From contig CAKSQS010000002.1 in assembly GCA_934486705.1 (NCBI GenBank), positions 62,001 through 126,000 of the forward strand: a stretch of DNA of 64,000 nt, in the 5' to 3' direction. A model generated the notes under the pieces. That model did not search any database and had not been told where the DNA came from. It was given only the letters and a program-made list of their open reading frames with translations. Source of the stretch: an uncultured Eubacteriales bacterium (GTDB taxonomy: Bacteria > Bacillota > Clostridia > Oscillospirales > Acutalibacteraceae). Each line of letters starts with the position of its first letter. Within the stretch, counting starts at the first letter, position 1. This document shows, one piece after another, positions 9,244-18,284 of the stretch. Position numbers and translations under genes: made by a program.

Positions 9244-10314
9244 TCAGCCGCGCACAGGCGCGGTGGTACAGCCGTTTTTAAAGCTTACGTCAAGTATCCG
9301 CTTTTTGCAGCCGTCGGTTCTTTTAAATACAATGTCTATAAGCAGCTGCGCCGCTTCGTAGCCCATCTTATAGCCGGGAATATTTACAGTTGTAAAATTA
9401 ACGGGGGAAAGTATTTCCCCGAGCGAGCCGTCAAAGCCGGTAATCGAAATATCGTTAGGTATATTGAAACCGAGGGAAAACAGGGCTTTATAAACATAAA
9501 GCGCCATAATATCGTTACAGCAGGCAATGGCGGTATAATCGAAGTTACCTGCCGAAACTCTTTTTGATATATAAATTTCAGCTTCCTTTTCATCGTTAAG
9601 GCGGAAAATATCCTTTGAATCAAGCTGTGCGCCGCATACGGCAAGGCCGTCGGTAATGCCTTGGATTCGGTTTTCGAGAGTTTTTGCCGGGTTTACCGTA
9701 GAAAGAAAGGCAATTTTTTTATGCCCCAGCTTTCCGAGATGCTCGCCTATCATGTAGCCGCCTATGTAATCATCCGCGACAACATAGTTGTATATGCCCT
9801 TATCAAGCGGATTATCAATAAGAACGAAAGGGAGATTGTTGGATTTGATAATATTTATCATTTCTTTATCGCACTCATCCCCGTAGGCGGTAATGATTGC
9901 ACCGGCGTATGTCTTGAAATTGATTTCCCTTAGAATTTTATTCCGCTTTTCCTTATCGTCCTGATTTATAATTTTATATGTAAAGTCGGTTTCGTTTGCG
10001 TAATCGATTATTCCCAATATCGATTTTGAAAACAGATTGACGTCCTCTTTCTGTATATTTACCACTATAAGAATCGATTTACTGTGATTCTCGGGAATGT
10101 TATTATCATCGGGAATTACAAGACCCTTACCGGCGATTCTTTTCAATACGCCTTCGCTTACAAGCGCGTCAACCGCTTTCCTTACTGTCGGGCGGCTTAC
10201 ATTGTACTTTGCGGCAAGAGAAACTTCCGTGTTGACAAATTCTCCCTGACCGTATTTGCCAAGCTCAAGCCGTATTTCGTTTTTGATTTTTTGGTAAAGC
10301 TTTTCAGTTTTCAT
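9244..10314 (-). CDS. Transcription regulator, GntR-type HTH fused to LacI/PBP1-like sensor
   Basis: DNA-binding regulator with the AraR-type architecture: residues ~1-70 are a winged helix (YNVSRPTVRKAVDALVSEGV) and the rest is a periplasmic-binding-protein-like sugar sensor (IGEHLGKLGHKKIAFLS, ACCNDIMALYVYKAL, ISITGFDGS). Such proteins usually repress carbohydrate genes until a sugar binds. ATG at 10314 is preferred over the TTG at 10320 because of its spacing from AAGGCGG. It leads a two-gene unit with the class B sortase and has its own promoter (-35 10404-10409, -10 10381-10386, minus strand). An inverted repeat and a palindrome between that promoter and the gene are candidate autoregulatory operators. 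Confidence 0.85.
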   Translation of the reverse strand: MKTEKLYQKIKNEIRLELGKYGQGEFVNTEVSLAAKYNVSRPTVRKAVDALVSEGVLKRIAGKGLVIPDDNNIPENHSKSILIVVNIQKEDVNLFSKSILGIIDYANETDFTYKIINQDDKEKRNKILREINFKTYAGAIITAYGDECDKEMINIIKSNNLPFVLIDNPLDKGIYNYVVADDYIGGYMIGEHLGKLGHKKIAFLSTVNPAKTLENRIQGITDGLAVCGAQLDSKDIFRLNDEKEAEIYISKRVSAGNFDYTAIACCNDIMALYVYKALFSLGFNIPNDISITGFDGSLGEILSPVNFTTVNIPGYKMGYEAAQLLIDIVFKRTDGCKKRILDVSFKNGCTTAPVRG

Positions 10315-10349
10315 AAGCAATGCGCCGCCTTGTTTGAATTTTTACGTTT

Positions 10350-10376
10350 GCGGAATGAAATTCCGCTTACATGTAA
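10350..10376. promoter_or_regulatory. Candidate operator: inverted repeat plus palindrome in regulator leader
   Basis: GCGGAAT (10350-10356) pairs with ATTCCGC (10360-10366) across a 3-base loop, and is followed directly by the perfect palindrome TTACATGTAA (10367-10376). Both lie just downstream of the minus-strand -10 box, in the regulator's own leader, a usual place for autorepression. Function is inferred from position and symmetry only. Confidence 0.45.
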
Positions 10377-10380
10377 CTTT

Positions 10381-10409
10381 ATTATACAGCATTTTTTGGG
10401 AAAATTCAA
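10381..10409 (-). promoter_or_regulatory. Sigma-A promoter of the GntR/LacI-type regulator
   Basis: On the minus strand TTGAAT (10404-10409) and TATAAT (10381-10386) are separated by 17 bases, a near-consensus housekeeping promoter reading into the regulator and sortase genes. Confidence 0.75.
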
Positions 10410-10478
10410 GTATTTATGCTGCGCGGAATCGGCGTTAACGGTTGTTTTTTACTTGATTTTGTAAATCAGTTCGGCGGG

Positions 10479-10507
10479 TTGACAAAAACGACAATTTATA
10501 TTATAAT
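10479..10507 (+). promoter_or_regulatory. Consensus sigma-A promoter of typA
   Basis: TTGACA at 10479-10484 and TATAAT at 10502-10507, 17 bases apart, are a perfect housekeeping promoter. The start codon of typA follows at 10536 with AAAGGAAG as ribosome site. Confidence 0.92.
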
Positions 10508-10535
10508 ATTTCAGTTAAGTAAAGGAAGTATTAAA

Positions 10536-12362
10536 ATGGCTAAGATTGAAAATTTAAGAAACGTTGCGATAATTGCGCACGTTGACCACGGCAAAACTAC
10601 TCTTGTGGACCAGCTTTTAAAGCAGAGCGGAACTTTCCGCGCAAATGAAGCCGTAAATGAGCGCGTTATGGACTCAAACGACCTTGAACGCGAGCGCGGT
10701 ATAACAATTCTTTCAAAAAATACAAGCGTTATGTATAACGGCATTAAAATCAATATTGTCGATACCCCGGGACACGCCGATTTCGGCGGTGAGGTGGAGC
10801 GCATTCTGCAAATGGTGGACGGCGTTTTGCTGCTTGTAGACGCGTTTGAGGGCTGTATGCCGCAGACCCGCTTTGTGCTTAAAAAAGCGCTTGCGCTCGG
10901 CAAAAAGGCGGTTGTTGTAGTTAATAAGATCGACCGTCCCATGGCGCGCCCGCACGAGGTGGTAGACGAGGTTTTGGATCTGTTTATAGAACTCGGAGCA
11001 GACGAGGAGCAGATAGAGTTCCCCGTAATTTTCGCTTCGGGCAGAGACGGCTATGCCACCTATTCACCCGATGTGCCGGGTAAAGATATGAAGCCGCTGT
11101 TTGATGAAATAGTAAAGGAAATAGCGCCGCCCGAGGGTGATACCGACGGTCCGTTGCAAATACTTTTTTCAAATATTGAATATGACGATTACCTCGGCAG
11201 AATAGGTGTGGGCAGAGTTATCCGCGGTACGGTAAAGGTGGGGCAGACCGTTGCCCTTTGCCATAAGGACGGCACTACCTCAAATGTTAAAATCGCAAAG
11301 CTCTTTATGTACAGGGGCTTAAAGCGCGTTGAGGAAGAAAGCGCGTCGGTAGGCGATATAATTCAGGTTGCGGGAATAGCCGACCTTGAAATAGGCGAGA
11401 CCGCCTGCGCCACAGACTGCATTGAGCCGCTGCCCTTTGTTAAAATAGACGAACCTACACTTGCTATGAACTTTATGGTTAATAACTCGCCCTTTGCGGG
11501 AAAGGACGGCAAGTTTGTAACCTCGCGTAATCTGCGCGACCGCCTTTTCAGGGAAGTTATGACCAATGTAAGCCTGCGCGTTGAGGAAACGGATTCCGCT
11601 GATACCTTTAAGGTATCGGGCAGAGGCGAGCTGCATTTATCAATTCTTATTGAAACAATGCGCCGCCAGGGCTATGAGTTTCAGGTGTCGCCACCCGAGG
11701 TTATTTATAAAAAGGGCGATAACGGCGAGCTTTTAGAGCCTATCGAGCTGCTTATGATAGAAGTACCCGAGGAATACGTCGGCTCGGTAATGGAGCGCCT
11801 CGGCACACGCAAAGCCGAAATTAAAAATATGGGCACGCGTGACGGCGGCGTATCTCACCTTGAATTTTTAATACCCGCGCGCGGGCTTTTGGGCTACCGC
11901 TCGCAGTTTTTGACCGATACCAACGGCAACGGAATTATGAACCACGTGTTTGATAGCTACCAGCCGTACAAGGGCGATATCGAGCAGCGCTCTACCGGCT
12001 CTATTATAGCCCACGAAACGGGCGAGGCTACGGGCTACGGGCTTTTCAACACCCAGAGCCGCGGCAGACTGTTTATAGGCGCGGGCACTCCCGTGTATGA
12101 GGGTATGATAGTGGGCGAGAACCCGAAGAATGAGGATATAGTTTGCAACGTCTGCAAGAAAAAGCAGATGACCAATACCCGTGCCGCCGGCTCTGACGAC
12201 GCGCTGCGTTTAGTTCCCCCAACCCGCCTTTCTCTTGAGCAGTCGCTCGAATTTATAAAGAACGATGAGCTTGTGGAAATAACGCCGCACAATATTCGCC
12301 TGCGCAAGCGTATTCTTAATAAGGAAGAGCGTATGAAAGCGGAGTCGCGCAGAAAGCAATGA
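10536..12362 (+). CDS. typA: Translational GTPase TypA/BipA
   Basis: Ribosome-associated GTPase related to EF-G, involved in 50S assembly and stress adaptation. The 608-residue protein shows the G motifs AHVDHGKTT (G1), DTPGHADF (G3) and NKIDRP (G4), followed by the beta-barrel, EF-G III/V-like domains and the C-terminal TypA domain (RGRLFIGAGTPVYEGMIVG, NVCKKKQMTNTRAAGSDDA). An earlier in-frame start exists at 10416, but MAKIENLRN at 10536 follows a good ribosome site and lies behind the promoter at 10479-10507, so this is the start. Its stop codon overlaps the start of the exonuclease gene (ATGA). Confidence 0.97.
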   Translation: MAKIENLRNVAIIAHVDHGKTTLVDQLLKQSGTFRANEAVNERVMDSNDLERERGITILSKNTSVMYNGIKINIVDTPGHADFGGEVERILQMVDGVLLLVDAFEGCMPQTRFVLKKALALGKKAVVVVNKIDRPMARPHEVVDEVLDLFIELGADEEQIEFPVIFASGRDGYATYSPDVPGKDMKPLFDEIVKEIAPPEGDTDGPLQILFSNIEYDDYLGRIGVGRVIRGTVKVGQTVALCHKDGTTSNVKIAKLFMYRGLKRVEEESASVGDIIQVAGIADLEIGETACATDCIEPLPFVKIDEPTLAMNFMVNNSPFAGKDGKFVTSRNLRDRLFREVMTNVSLRVEETDSADTFKVSGRGELHLSILIETMRRQGYEFQVSPPEVIYKKGDNGELLEPIELLMIEVPEEYVGSVMERLGTRKAEIKNMGTRDGGVSHLEFLIPARGLLGYRSQFLTDTNGNGIMNHVFDSYQPYKGDIEQRSTGSIIAHETGEATGYGLFNTQSRGRLFIGAGTPVYEGMIVGENPKNEDIVCNVCKKKQMTNTRAAGSDDALRLVPPTRLSLEQSLEFIKNDELVEITPHNIRLRKRILNKEERMKAESRRKQ

Positions 12363-13258
12363 GATATATTATACTTGACCTTGAATGGGACAGCGCCTAT
12401 TCGGTAAAGCACAAGCGTTTTATAAATCAGATTTTGCAGATAGGCGCGGTAAAACTTAACGAAAGCTTTGATATTACCGATACCTTTGAAATAACAGTGA
12501 AATCCGCTATATCCAAAAAGGTTACGGGGCGTTTTGCGGAGCTTACGGGCATTACTACCGAAAAAATGCTTTCGGGCGTGCCGATAGATACGGCGGTTGA
12601 CCGCTTTAACGAATGGACGGACGAAAACGCCGTTACAATGACCTGGAGCGATTCCGACCTTTACTCGATAAAGGAAAATGAGGAAAGCCTGCTATCGGGC
12701 GGCAGAACCTTTAAAATAGGCAAATACCTTGATTTGCAGAAGTTTATTCAGGGCGAGCTGCGGCTTACAGGCTATACCGATAAAAACCAAATATCCTTAG
12801 CAGCGGCGGCTGAAAAATTAGGTGTGGAAACCGAAAGCTTTGATTTGCACACCGCGCGGGACGACAGCCTTGTGTGCTCTGCACTGCTTAAAAAGTGCTA
12901 TAATGAGGAGCGCTTTTCGGCGCTTATACGCAATACTGCCGACCCCGAATTTTACAAGCGGCTGCGGTTTAAGCCCTACCCGATATCCGATATTAACAGC
13001 GAGCTTATAGATAAATCGGCGCTTGAATTTCATTGCAAGGTGTGCGGGGCTGACTGCAAAAGACTGTCTGCTTGGCGTTACCGCAATCGCTGGTTTACCG
13101 CGAAATTTGAGTGCCTTAAGTGCAAAAAGCGTTTTTTGGGACGTGTTGCGTTCAGAAAAACGTATGATGACGTTAAGGTTAGGCGGCGCGTTTGCGAGAT
13201 AAAGCCGAAGCAGGAGAAAAAGAACGATGAAATGCAGCCTGTGCCCGAGAAGGTGTAA
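12359..13258 (+). CDS. DnaQ-like 3'-5' exonuclease with C-terminal zinc ribbon
   Basis: DEDD-type exonuclease of 299 residues: Exo I DLEWD near the N-terminus (residues 7-11), an Exo II-like region around TWSDSDLYSI, and Exo III HTARDDS at about residue 163. The last ~80 residues hold two Cys pairs (CKVC near residue 223, CLKC near 251) that look like a zinc ribbon. It overlaps typA by four bases (ATGA), which implies coupled translation, and the next gene overlaps its end by 32 bases. Substrate is unknown: it may process RNA or act in DNA repair. Confidence 0.85.
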   Translation: MRYIILDLEWDSAYSVKHKRFINQILQIGAVKLNESFDITDTFEITVKSAISKKVTGRFAELTGITTEKMLSGVPIDTAVDRFNEWTDENAVTMTWSDSDLYSIKENEESLLSGGRTFKIGKYLDLQKFIQGELRLTGYTDKNQISLAAAAEKLGVETESFDLHTARDDSLVCSALLKKCYNEERFSALIRNTADPEFYKRLRFKPYPISDINSELIDKSALEFHCKVCGADCKRLSAWRYRNRWFTAKFECLKCKKRFLGRVAFRKTYDDVKVRRRVCEIKPKQEKKNDEMQPVPEKV

Positions 13259-14102
13259 CGCCGAACGGACAGAAAACGAAAATTTAAACGGCTTTTGTAA
13301 AATGCCCTTGCAGCCTGTGGCGGCAAGGGCTGCTCTGCATTTTTGGGAAGAGCCGTGCATAAGCGGGCAAAACGGCTCGGGAACGGTGTTTTTCACCGGC
13401 TGTAATTTGGATTGCGCCTTTTGCCAGAATTACGAGGTCTCGCACCTACAAAAAGGCAAACCCATAACCTATGAGCGGCTTGCCGATATTTTCAGAGAGC
13501 TTGAAGAAAAGGGCGCGCACAATATAAACCTTGTAAGCCCGAGCCACTATGTAGGCGCGATTATAAGGGCGCTTGATATTTATAAACCGAAAATACCCGT
13601 GGTTTATAATTCGGGCGGATATGATACATCTGAAAATATAAGGGCGCTAAAGGACTATGCGGATATTTTTCTTATGGATTTGAAATATTTGAGCCCCGAC
13701 CGCGCAAAAAAATATTCCGGGGCGGAAAACTACCCGGAATATGCGGTTTCGGCTGTAAAGCAAGCCTATTTGCAACAGCCCGAATGTGTTTTTAAAAACG
13801 GTATAATGCAAAAGGGAGTTATTGTAAGGCATTTGCTTTTACCGCTCGGAACGCGGGAAGCAATAGCGGTTTTTGACTGGGTGCGGGAAAATACGCCGGG
13901 GGCATATTTCAGCATTATGAGCCAGTACACGCCCTGCGGCAGGGCAGAGCAGTACCCCGAAATCAACCGCCGCGTTACAAAAAGGGAATATGAAAAGGTG
14001 CTGTCATATATCTGCAATACAGACTTTGAAAACGTTTATATTCAGGAAAAAGGCAGTTCCGATAAAAAATTTATCCCGCCGTTTGATTTGGCGGGAGTGT
14101 AG
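13227..14102 (+). CDS. Radical SAM protein, PflA/PflX-like (COG1313 type)
   Basis: Has the radical-SAM cluster motif CNLDCAFC at about residue 59, and an extra N-terminal cysteine group (CSLCPRRC, then C28) as in the PflX family of putative pyruvate-formate-lyase-activating-like proteins. NLVSPSHYV, YNSGGYD and MDLKYLSPDRAKKYSG are typical of that family, and the length (291 residues) fits. Real substrates of these proteins are not known to me. It overlaps the exonuclease gene by 32 bases in another frame and is the last gene of the typA run. Confidence 0.87.
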   Translation: MKCSLCPRRCNAERTENENLNGFCKMPLQPVAARAALHFWEEPCISGQNGSGTVFFTGCNLDCAFCQNYEVSHLQKGKPITYERLADIFRELEEKGAHNINLVSPSHYVGAIIRALDIYKPKIPVVYNSGGYDTSENIRALKDYADIFLMDLKYLSPDRAKKYSGAENYPEYAVSAVKQAYLQQPECVFKNGIMQKGVIVRHLLLPLGTREAIAVFDWVRENTPGAYFSIMSQYTPCGRAEQYPEINRRVTKREYEKVLSYICNTDFENVYIQEKGSSDKKFIPPFDLAGV

Positions 14103-14132
14103 CACAATATTGAAGTTTGTAGTGGGTTTAAT

Positions 14133-14207
14133 AGGCTCCCTTCTTTTTGACGTAAGTCAAAATAGAGGGGAGCTGTCGTGTGTATGCACGACTGAGGGGT
14201 ATTTTTC
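14133..14207 (+). repeat. Modular hairpin repeat, copy 1
   Basis: Begins AGGCTCCC, contains the hairpin TTTTGAC-GTAA-GTCAAAA (7-bp stem), then AGAGGGG, then a second hairpin GTCGTG/CACGAC and TGAGGGGTATTT. The first 30 or so bases are nearly identical to 62820-62857, and a related inverted copy lies at 14297-14343. Each hairpin is followed by (A/T)GAGGGG. It looks like a small non-coding interspersed element downstream of the radical-SAM gene. Confidence 0.8.
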
Positions 14208-14296
14208 TAATATCTACTTTCTAACGTCTAATATCTAATTTGACTGAGTGGTATTCAATCAAACTTTAGCTTTTATAACGCTTTAGTTTGTAACAA

Positions 14297-14343
14297 TCCC
14301 TCAGTTTCGCTTCGCTCAACAGCTCCCTTTACACAAGGGAGCC
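14297..14343 (-). repeat. Modular hairpin repeat, copy 2 (inverted)
   Basis: Read on the minus strand it gives GGCTCCCTT-GTGT-AAGGGAGC (a strong hairpin), a GAGCGAAGC-containing arm, then CTGAGGGA. This matches the GGCTCCC...GGGAGCTGT...ACTGAGGG frame of copy 1 in opposite orientation. The ~90 bases between the copies are AT-rich with no gene that I can see. Confidence 0.65.
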
Positions 14344-14380
14344 GATTTATCCCCATAACCTCCGATTTACCGTGCAAATA

Positions 14381-14884
14381 TCATTCCATTAAATAGGGAA
14401 AATACATACCGTCTATATCGGCGGTTTTTTTGTGCTTATAAAGCGCGGCACAATCGGTGGGTATGGGCTTTTCCGAAAGTATAAGCTCGGCAAAGCCGTT
14501 TGTCGGCTCGGCATAAATCGGTCTGTTTTCATCAGCCGATATTTCAAAGCGCTTAAAGCCTAATTTTTCATAAAATTTGAAAAGCGGAGCATCGGCGGGC
14601 TTTAAAAACAAAAGCCTATCGGTTTCAAGCAAATTTATCAGTCGGGTCATATACCCTTTGCCGCGAAATTCCTTTTTGGTGGCGGCGGCAAAAATATAAT
14701 AGGCGGGAATTATCCCGCCGCTGTTATGAATATTGCAGGGCAGGGCAAACAGCATAGAAACGGTTTTACCGTTTATACACAATGTCTTGCAGTGATCGGC
14801 GCAGGCGGAAAAAAGCCTGTTTTCAAAATCTTCGTCAATGCCGAAAGCCTCGCGGTATATCTCTTTACATTCGTTTATGCTCAT
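14381..14884 (-). CDS. GNAT-family N-acetyltransferase
   Basis: A 167-residue protein with GNAT motif A (TKKEFRGKGYMTRLI, acetyl-CoA loop) and motif B (PLFKFYEKLGFKRFE). The substrate cannot be read from sequence. Its start overlaps the end of the DUF2156 gene by four bases, and both follow the penicillin-binding protein gene on the minus strand, so the three are likely one transcript. It could modify a cell-wall or membrane compound, or a small molecule or protein; this is context-based inference. Confidence 0.85.
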   Translation of the reverse strand: MSINECKEIYREAFGIDEDFENRLFSACADHCKTLCINGKTVSMLFALPCNIHNSGGIIPAYYIFAAATKKEFRGKGYMTRLINLLETDRLLFLKPADAPLFKFYEKLGFKRFEISADENRPIYAEPTNGFAELILSEKPIPTDCAALYKHKKTADIDGMYFPYLME

Positions 14885-15768
14885 TCCGTCACCTTTTTTA
14901 CGGCGGAGTATTTTTTCACCATAACCGTCGGGTGATACGAAAGCTTGGCTTGCCGCAGCCCGTCAAGCCCCATATCGTCTTCGCGGTTTATATATTTATA
15001 ATTTGCAAGCTCATTCGCGGCAAACTCGCGGTTTATTACCGTGTAGCCCTCGGCATACTCTGCAAGGGATTTTTCAATGTGAATATCGAAAACTTCCGTG
15101 TTTACGGCAGAGCCGAGCGTAAAGGCGACCACCTTTTTTTCTACGTATATAATACCGCCCCGAATTTTAAGCGCGGCGGCGTTTTGCAGCATAATTTCAA
15201 TGCCGTTTTTCTCGCAAAGCAGGTATTTATCCGCCCGCGTCTCGTTTTCGGCATACCACTCTTCGGAGCACCGCCTAATATCATCTGCATTTTCCGCCGT
15301 AAGCGGGCAATAGCGCCAGTCATACTGCTTTGAAAACGCGCTTATATGGTTGCGCTTGCCGTGGTATTTTTTGCCCGAAAGCGTGGCTAAATCGGCGCGG
15401 TTATACACATAATCAAATGCGTCGCGTTCCTCTGTAAAGGTGTAGTGCTCACCGAAAAGCTCTTTAAATTCGGAAAGGCGCGCGCCGTCCTGTACCCAAA
15501 ATTCGGGGTATTCCGCGCCAGAATACTCGCGTATCATTTCAATACCCGTTTTAAGGTCGTCGCCGAACGGCAGGCGGAAAACGTTTTTACCGTTTTTTTC
15601 TGATTTTACAAAAAGGTGTCCGTCCTTTTCCGCCCACATATTGTTATAAATATTCTGCCACACAAGCAGGTTTACAAACGCGCCCTCGCACGAAAGCTCG
15701 CCGGGGCAGGCGGTGTACTTTAAAAGCCGCGGCGCGTCCTTAACTTCAAATTTTTTAAATTCAAGCAT
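14881..15768 (-). CDS. DUF2156 family protein (MprF C-domain-like)
   Basis: A soluble 295-residue protein with the LSGKKYHGKRNHISAF segment seen in DUF2156/COG4866 proteins. These carry two GNAT-like folds and resemble the lysyl-phosphatidylglycerol synthase C-domain. Here there is no membrane part, so it is probably an aminoacyl- or acyl-transferase of unknown substrate. It starts 3 bases beyond the end of the penicillin-binding protein gene and overlaps the GNAT gene by 4 bases, so co-expression with envelope synthesis is likely. Confidence 0.82.
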   Translation of the reverse strand: MLEFKKFEVKDAPRLLKYTACPGELSCEGAFVNLLVWQNIYNNMWAEKDGHLFVKSEKNGKNVFRLPFGDDLKTGIEMIREYSGAEYPEFWVQDGARLSEFKELFGEHYTFTEERDAFDYVYNRADLATLSGKKYHGKRNHISAFSKQYDWRYCPLTAENADDIRRCSEEWYAENETRADKYLLCEKNGIEIMLQNAAALKIRGGIIYVEKKVVAFTLGSAVNTEVFDIHIEKSLAEYAEGYTVINREFAANELANYKYINREDDMGLDGLRQAKLSYHPTVMVKKYSAVKKVTE

Positions 15769-15771
15769 ATA

Positions 15772-18132
15772 TTACCTGTTACTCTCGGTTTGCGATGCTG
15801 CGGAAGAGGATGATTGCGAAGAAGATGATGACTGTGAAGAAGAGCTTTGTGCATTTTTCTTTTCTTCTGTGGCTTTCTTTTCTTCTTCTTCGGCCTTTTT
15901 AATTTCCGCAGGGGATTTAAGCGTTGTTCCCGCGTGGGCGGTGCAAACGCCGGGTGTATTGCTCTTTTTGTACCAGCCTACGTTTTTAGAGGGGCAGGCG
16001 GAGGTGGCAAGCAGCCCTGTGCTTGTGCAATAATAGCGCTCCGTGGCGTAGCTGCTAACTTCAAATTCCTTGGGTTCAAGCCCTGTGTGAATTTTAGACA
16101 TTACCGCGCTCCACATTACTCTTGCAATGCCGGCGTTGGATATTTGCTGCTGCTCATCATAGCCGCACCAGCAAGAGCCGATATAATAAGGAGTACCGCC
16201 TACAAACCACAGGTCGTTTGAGTTGTTTGAAGTACCTGTCTTGGCGTATATCTTCATATCCTTAACAGTGTTTCTCGCCGCCGCGCCCGTACCCTGCGAG
16301 CCGTAAACTACGGTTTGCAAAAGCTTGTTCATAACTGTTGCGGTATCTTCGCTTATTGCCATTGTGGGCGCGCTGTCGTATTCAAATACAATTTCATCAT
16401 GCTGGTCGGTCACCTTGGTGAAAAGGGTAGGGGCGTGGTATTGCCCTAAGTTGCCGAAAATAGCGTAAGCTGCGGCGGATTCCAGTGTGGTTATGCCGCC
16501 GTTTGTACCGCCCATGCCGAGCGGCGCTAAGTTTACATCCTCATTTGTAAGTGTGGTAATGCCGAGGGTTTTGGTAAGAAAATCAAATGAAACCTGTGTG
16601 CCGAGCTTATTTACAAGGTATACGGGAATGGTATTTACCGAGCGTTCAAGCGCGTACTGTACGGTAATATTGCCCCAGTAAGAATTGTACCAGTTAACGG
16701 GCGTCCAGCCGTTGTAATTTGTTTTTGTATCGTTTACAATGCTTGAATAGTGTATAATATCCTTTTCAATTGCGGGGGCATACGCCGCTATAGGCTTCAT
16801 TGTAGAGCCGGGCTGGCGCAATGCGCTTGTTGCGCGGTTAAACCCGCGCTGACCGGTTTTTTCGCCTATTCCGCCCACAAGCCCTTTTACGTGACCGTTA
16901 TAGTCCATAACCGTCATTGAGCCCTGCAGCGTAGCGCCGTTCTTGCCCTTTATGCCGTAGGTTTTTTGGTCGGAAAATACGGTTTCCATGGTTTTCTGAA
17001 TATTCGCGTCAACCGTAGCGTATATTTTATAGCCACTTGAGTAGAATATCTGGTTGGCGTGGGTTTTTTCATAGCCGAACTTGTCCATAAGTGCCCGAAC
17101 AACCTGGTCAATAAGCGCGTCAACAAAATAGGAGTTATTGTCGGTTTCTTTAAGCGCTTCCTTAGAGGCTACAATTTTAACCTCTTCCGCCTTCGCTTTT
17201 TCGTATTCTTCCTTGGTTATATATCCCTGGTCGTACATTTCGTACAAAACGGTTACGCGGCGTTTTTGGTTTGCCTCGGGGTAATCGTCGGGCGCGTAAT
17301 ATTTCGGGCTTTTGGTAATGGCGGCAAGGCAGGCACACTCAGACAGGGTTAAATCCTTAACACTTTTTCCGAAATAATAGTTTGCCGCAACCTCAACGCC
17401 ATATGTGCCGTGCCCCATGGCTATTGTGTTTAAATAGCATTCAATTATAGTTTCCTTGACATAGTGCGTTTCAAGGTATCTCGCGCGCATAATTTCCCTG
17501 ATTTTACGGCTCGGGCGCTGCGAGGTGTCTCCCGTAAGGTTTTTGACAAGCTGCTGCGTAATTGTAGAGCCGCCCTGATTGGAGGAGTAGAAGTGCAAAA
17601 ACATATTTGCAAACGCCGCAAAGGTACGCTTCCAGTCAACGCCCTGGTGCTCGAAAAAGCGCTTGTCCTCAATGGCAACAAAGGCATTTACAAGATTTTG
17701 CGGTATGCCCTCGTAGCCCTCTTCATTAGCTTTTGCCGCCTTATCGTCGTATGATACCCATATGCGGTTGAACATACCGTGCAGGCGCTGGTATTCGGTG
17801 TAATTACCGTTGCCGTCGTCAGTGTATATGGTGGTTGTGAAGTTGAGCTTTAAATCGTCAAGGTCTTCGTCCATTTTGCCGTCAACCATTGTAAAGGCGT
17901 AAAGCAAAAAGGCGGATATAACTATACTTACGGTTATAACGCCCACAAGAAAAAGGGTAAGCACGGTTTTTAAAATGCGTTCCTTGTGCGATTTCTTCTT
18001 TTTTCTGCCCTTTTTGCCCTTTACCGGCTCTTTTTCAATATGAGAGGAAAAGCTGTTAAGATCAAAGCTTTCTTCGCCTGTTTCTTCAAGATTTCCCGAA
18101 TTATCGTAGCTGAATAAATCCTTATCGTCCAT
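15772..18132 (-). CDS. Class A penicillin-binding protein (PBP1A-like)
   Basis: Bifunctional peptidoglycan synthase. Residues 1-52 are cytoplasmic and very basic (GKKGRKKKKSHK), and a membrane helix spans ~55-82. The GT51 glycosyltransferase follows (E155 in EDKRFFEHQG, then GGSTITQQLVKN), then the transpeptidase with S443-T-M-K446, SVN at 498-500 and KTGT at 631-634. The C-terminal ~45 residues form an acidic/basic EEEKKATEEKK stretch and a poly-Ser/Gln tail, a disordered outer linker common in clostridial PBPs. Start ATG at 18130-18132 is backed by GGAGGT five bases upstream and a near-consensus promoter. It leads the DUF2156-GNAT unit. Confidence 0.96.
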   Translation of the reverse strand: MDDKDLFSYDNSGNLEETGEESFDLNSFSSHIEKEPVKGKKGRKKKKSHKERILKTVLTLFLVGVITVSIVISAFLLYAFTMVDGKMDEDLDDLKLNFTTTIYTDDGNGNYTEYQRLHGMFNRIWVSYDDKAAKANEEGYEGIPQNLVNAFVAIEDKRFFEHQGVDWKRTFAAFANMFLHFYSSNQGGSTITQQLVKNLTGDTSQRPSRKIREIMRARYLETHYVKETIIECYLNTIAMGHGTYGVEVAANYYFGKSVKDLTLSECACLAAITKSPKYYAPDDYPEANQKRRVTVLYEMYDQGYITKEEYEKAKAEEVKIVASKEALKETDNNSYFVDALIDQVVRALMDKFGYEKTHANQIFYSSGYKIYATVDANIQKTMETVFSDQKTYGIKGKNGATLQGSMTVMDYNGHVKGLVGGIGEKTGQRGFNRATSALRQPGSTMKPIAAYAPAIEKDIIHYSSIVNDTKTNYNGWTPVNWYNSYWGNITVQYALERSVNTIPVYLVNKLGTQVSFDFLTKTLGITTLTNEDVNLAPLGMGGTNGGITTLESAAAYAIFGNLGQYHAPTLFTKVTDQHDEIVFEYDSAPTMAISEDTATVMNKLLQTVVYGSQGTGAAARNTVKDMKIYAKTGTSNNSNDLWFVGGTPYYIGSCWCGYDEQQQISNAGIARVMWSAVMSKIHTGLEPKEFEVSSYATERYYCTSTGLLATSACPSKNVGWYKKSNTPGVCTAHAGTTLKSPAEIKKAEEEEKKATEEKKNAQSSSSQSSSSSQSSSSAASQTESNR

Positions 18133-18166
18133 CTGATACCTCCGTCAGCTATATAAATACACAACT

Positions 18167-18195
18167 ATTATAACATATCGGAGTGATAAAATCAA
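18167..18195 (-). promoter_or_regulatory. Sigma-A promoter of the PBP-DUF2156-GNAT unit
   Basis: Minus strand TTGATT (18190-18195), 17-base spacer, TATAAT (18167-18172). The transcript would start about 30 bases ahead of the PBP start codon. Confidence 0.85.
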
Positions 18196-18239
18196 CTTTA
18201 ATAATTTTGCCCGTTTCGGAAATTCGCTGTAAAAAAAGC

Positions 18240-18267
18240 TTGACATTTTAAAAATATCTGATATAAT
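18240..18267 (+). promoter_or_regulatory. Sigma-A promoter of tRNA-Gln
   Basis: TTGACA (18240-18245), 16-base spacer, TATAAT (18262-18267). The tRNA begins 17 bases after the -10 box, as expected for a tRNA promoter. Confidence 0.9.
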
Positions 18268-18284
18268 AGTTTTGTTGCCGATTT

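Noticed and set aside
14103..14380. CRISPR array suspected from repeated short blocks
   Set aside because: Copies are few, inverted and of variable length, with no regular spacers or cas genes.
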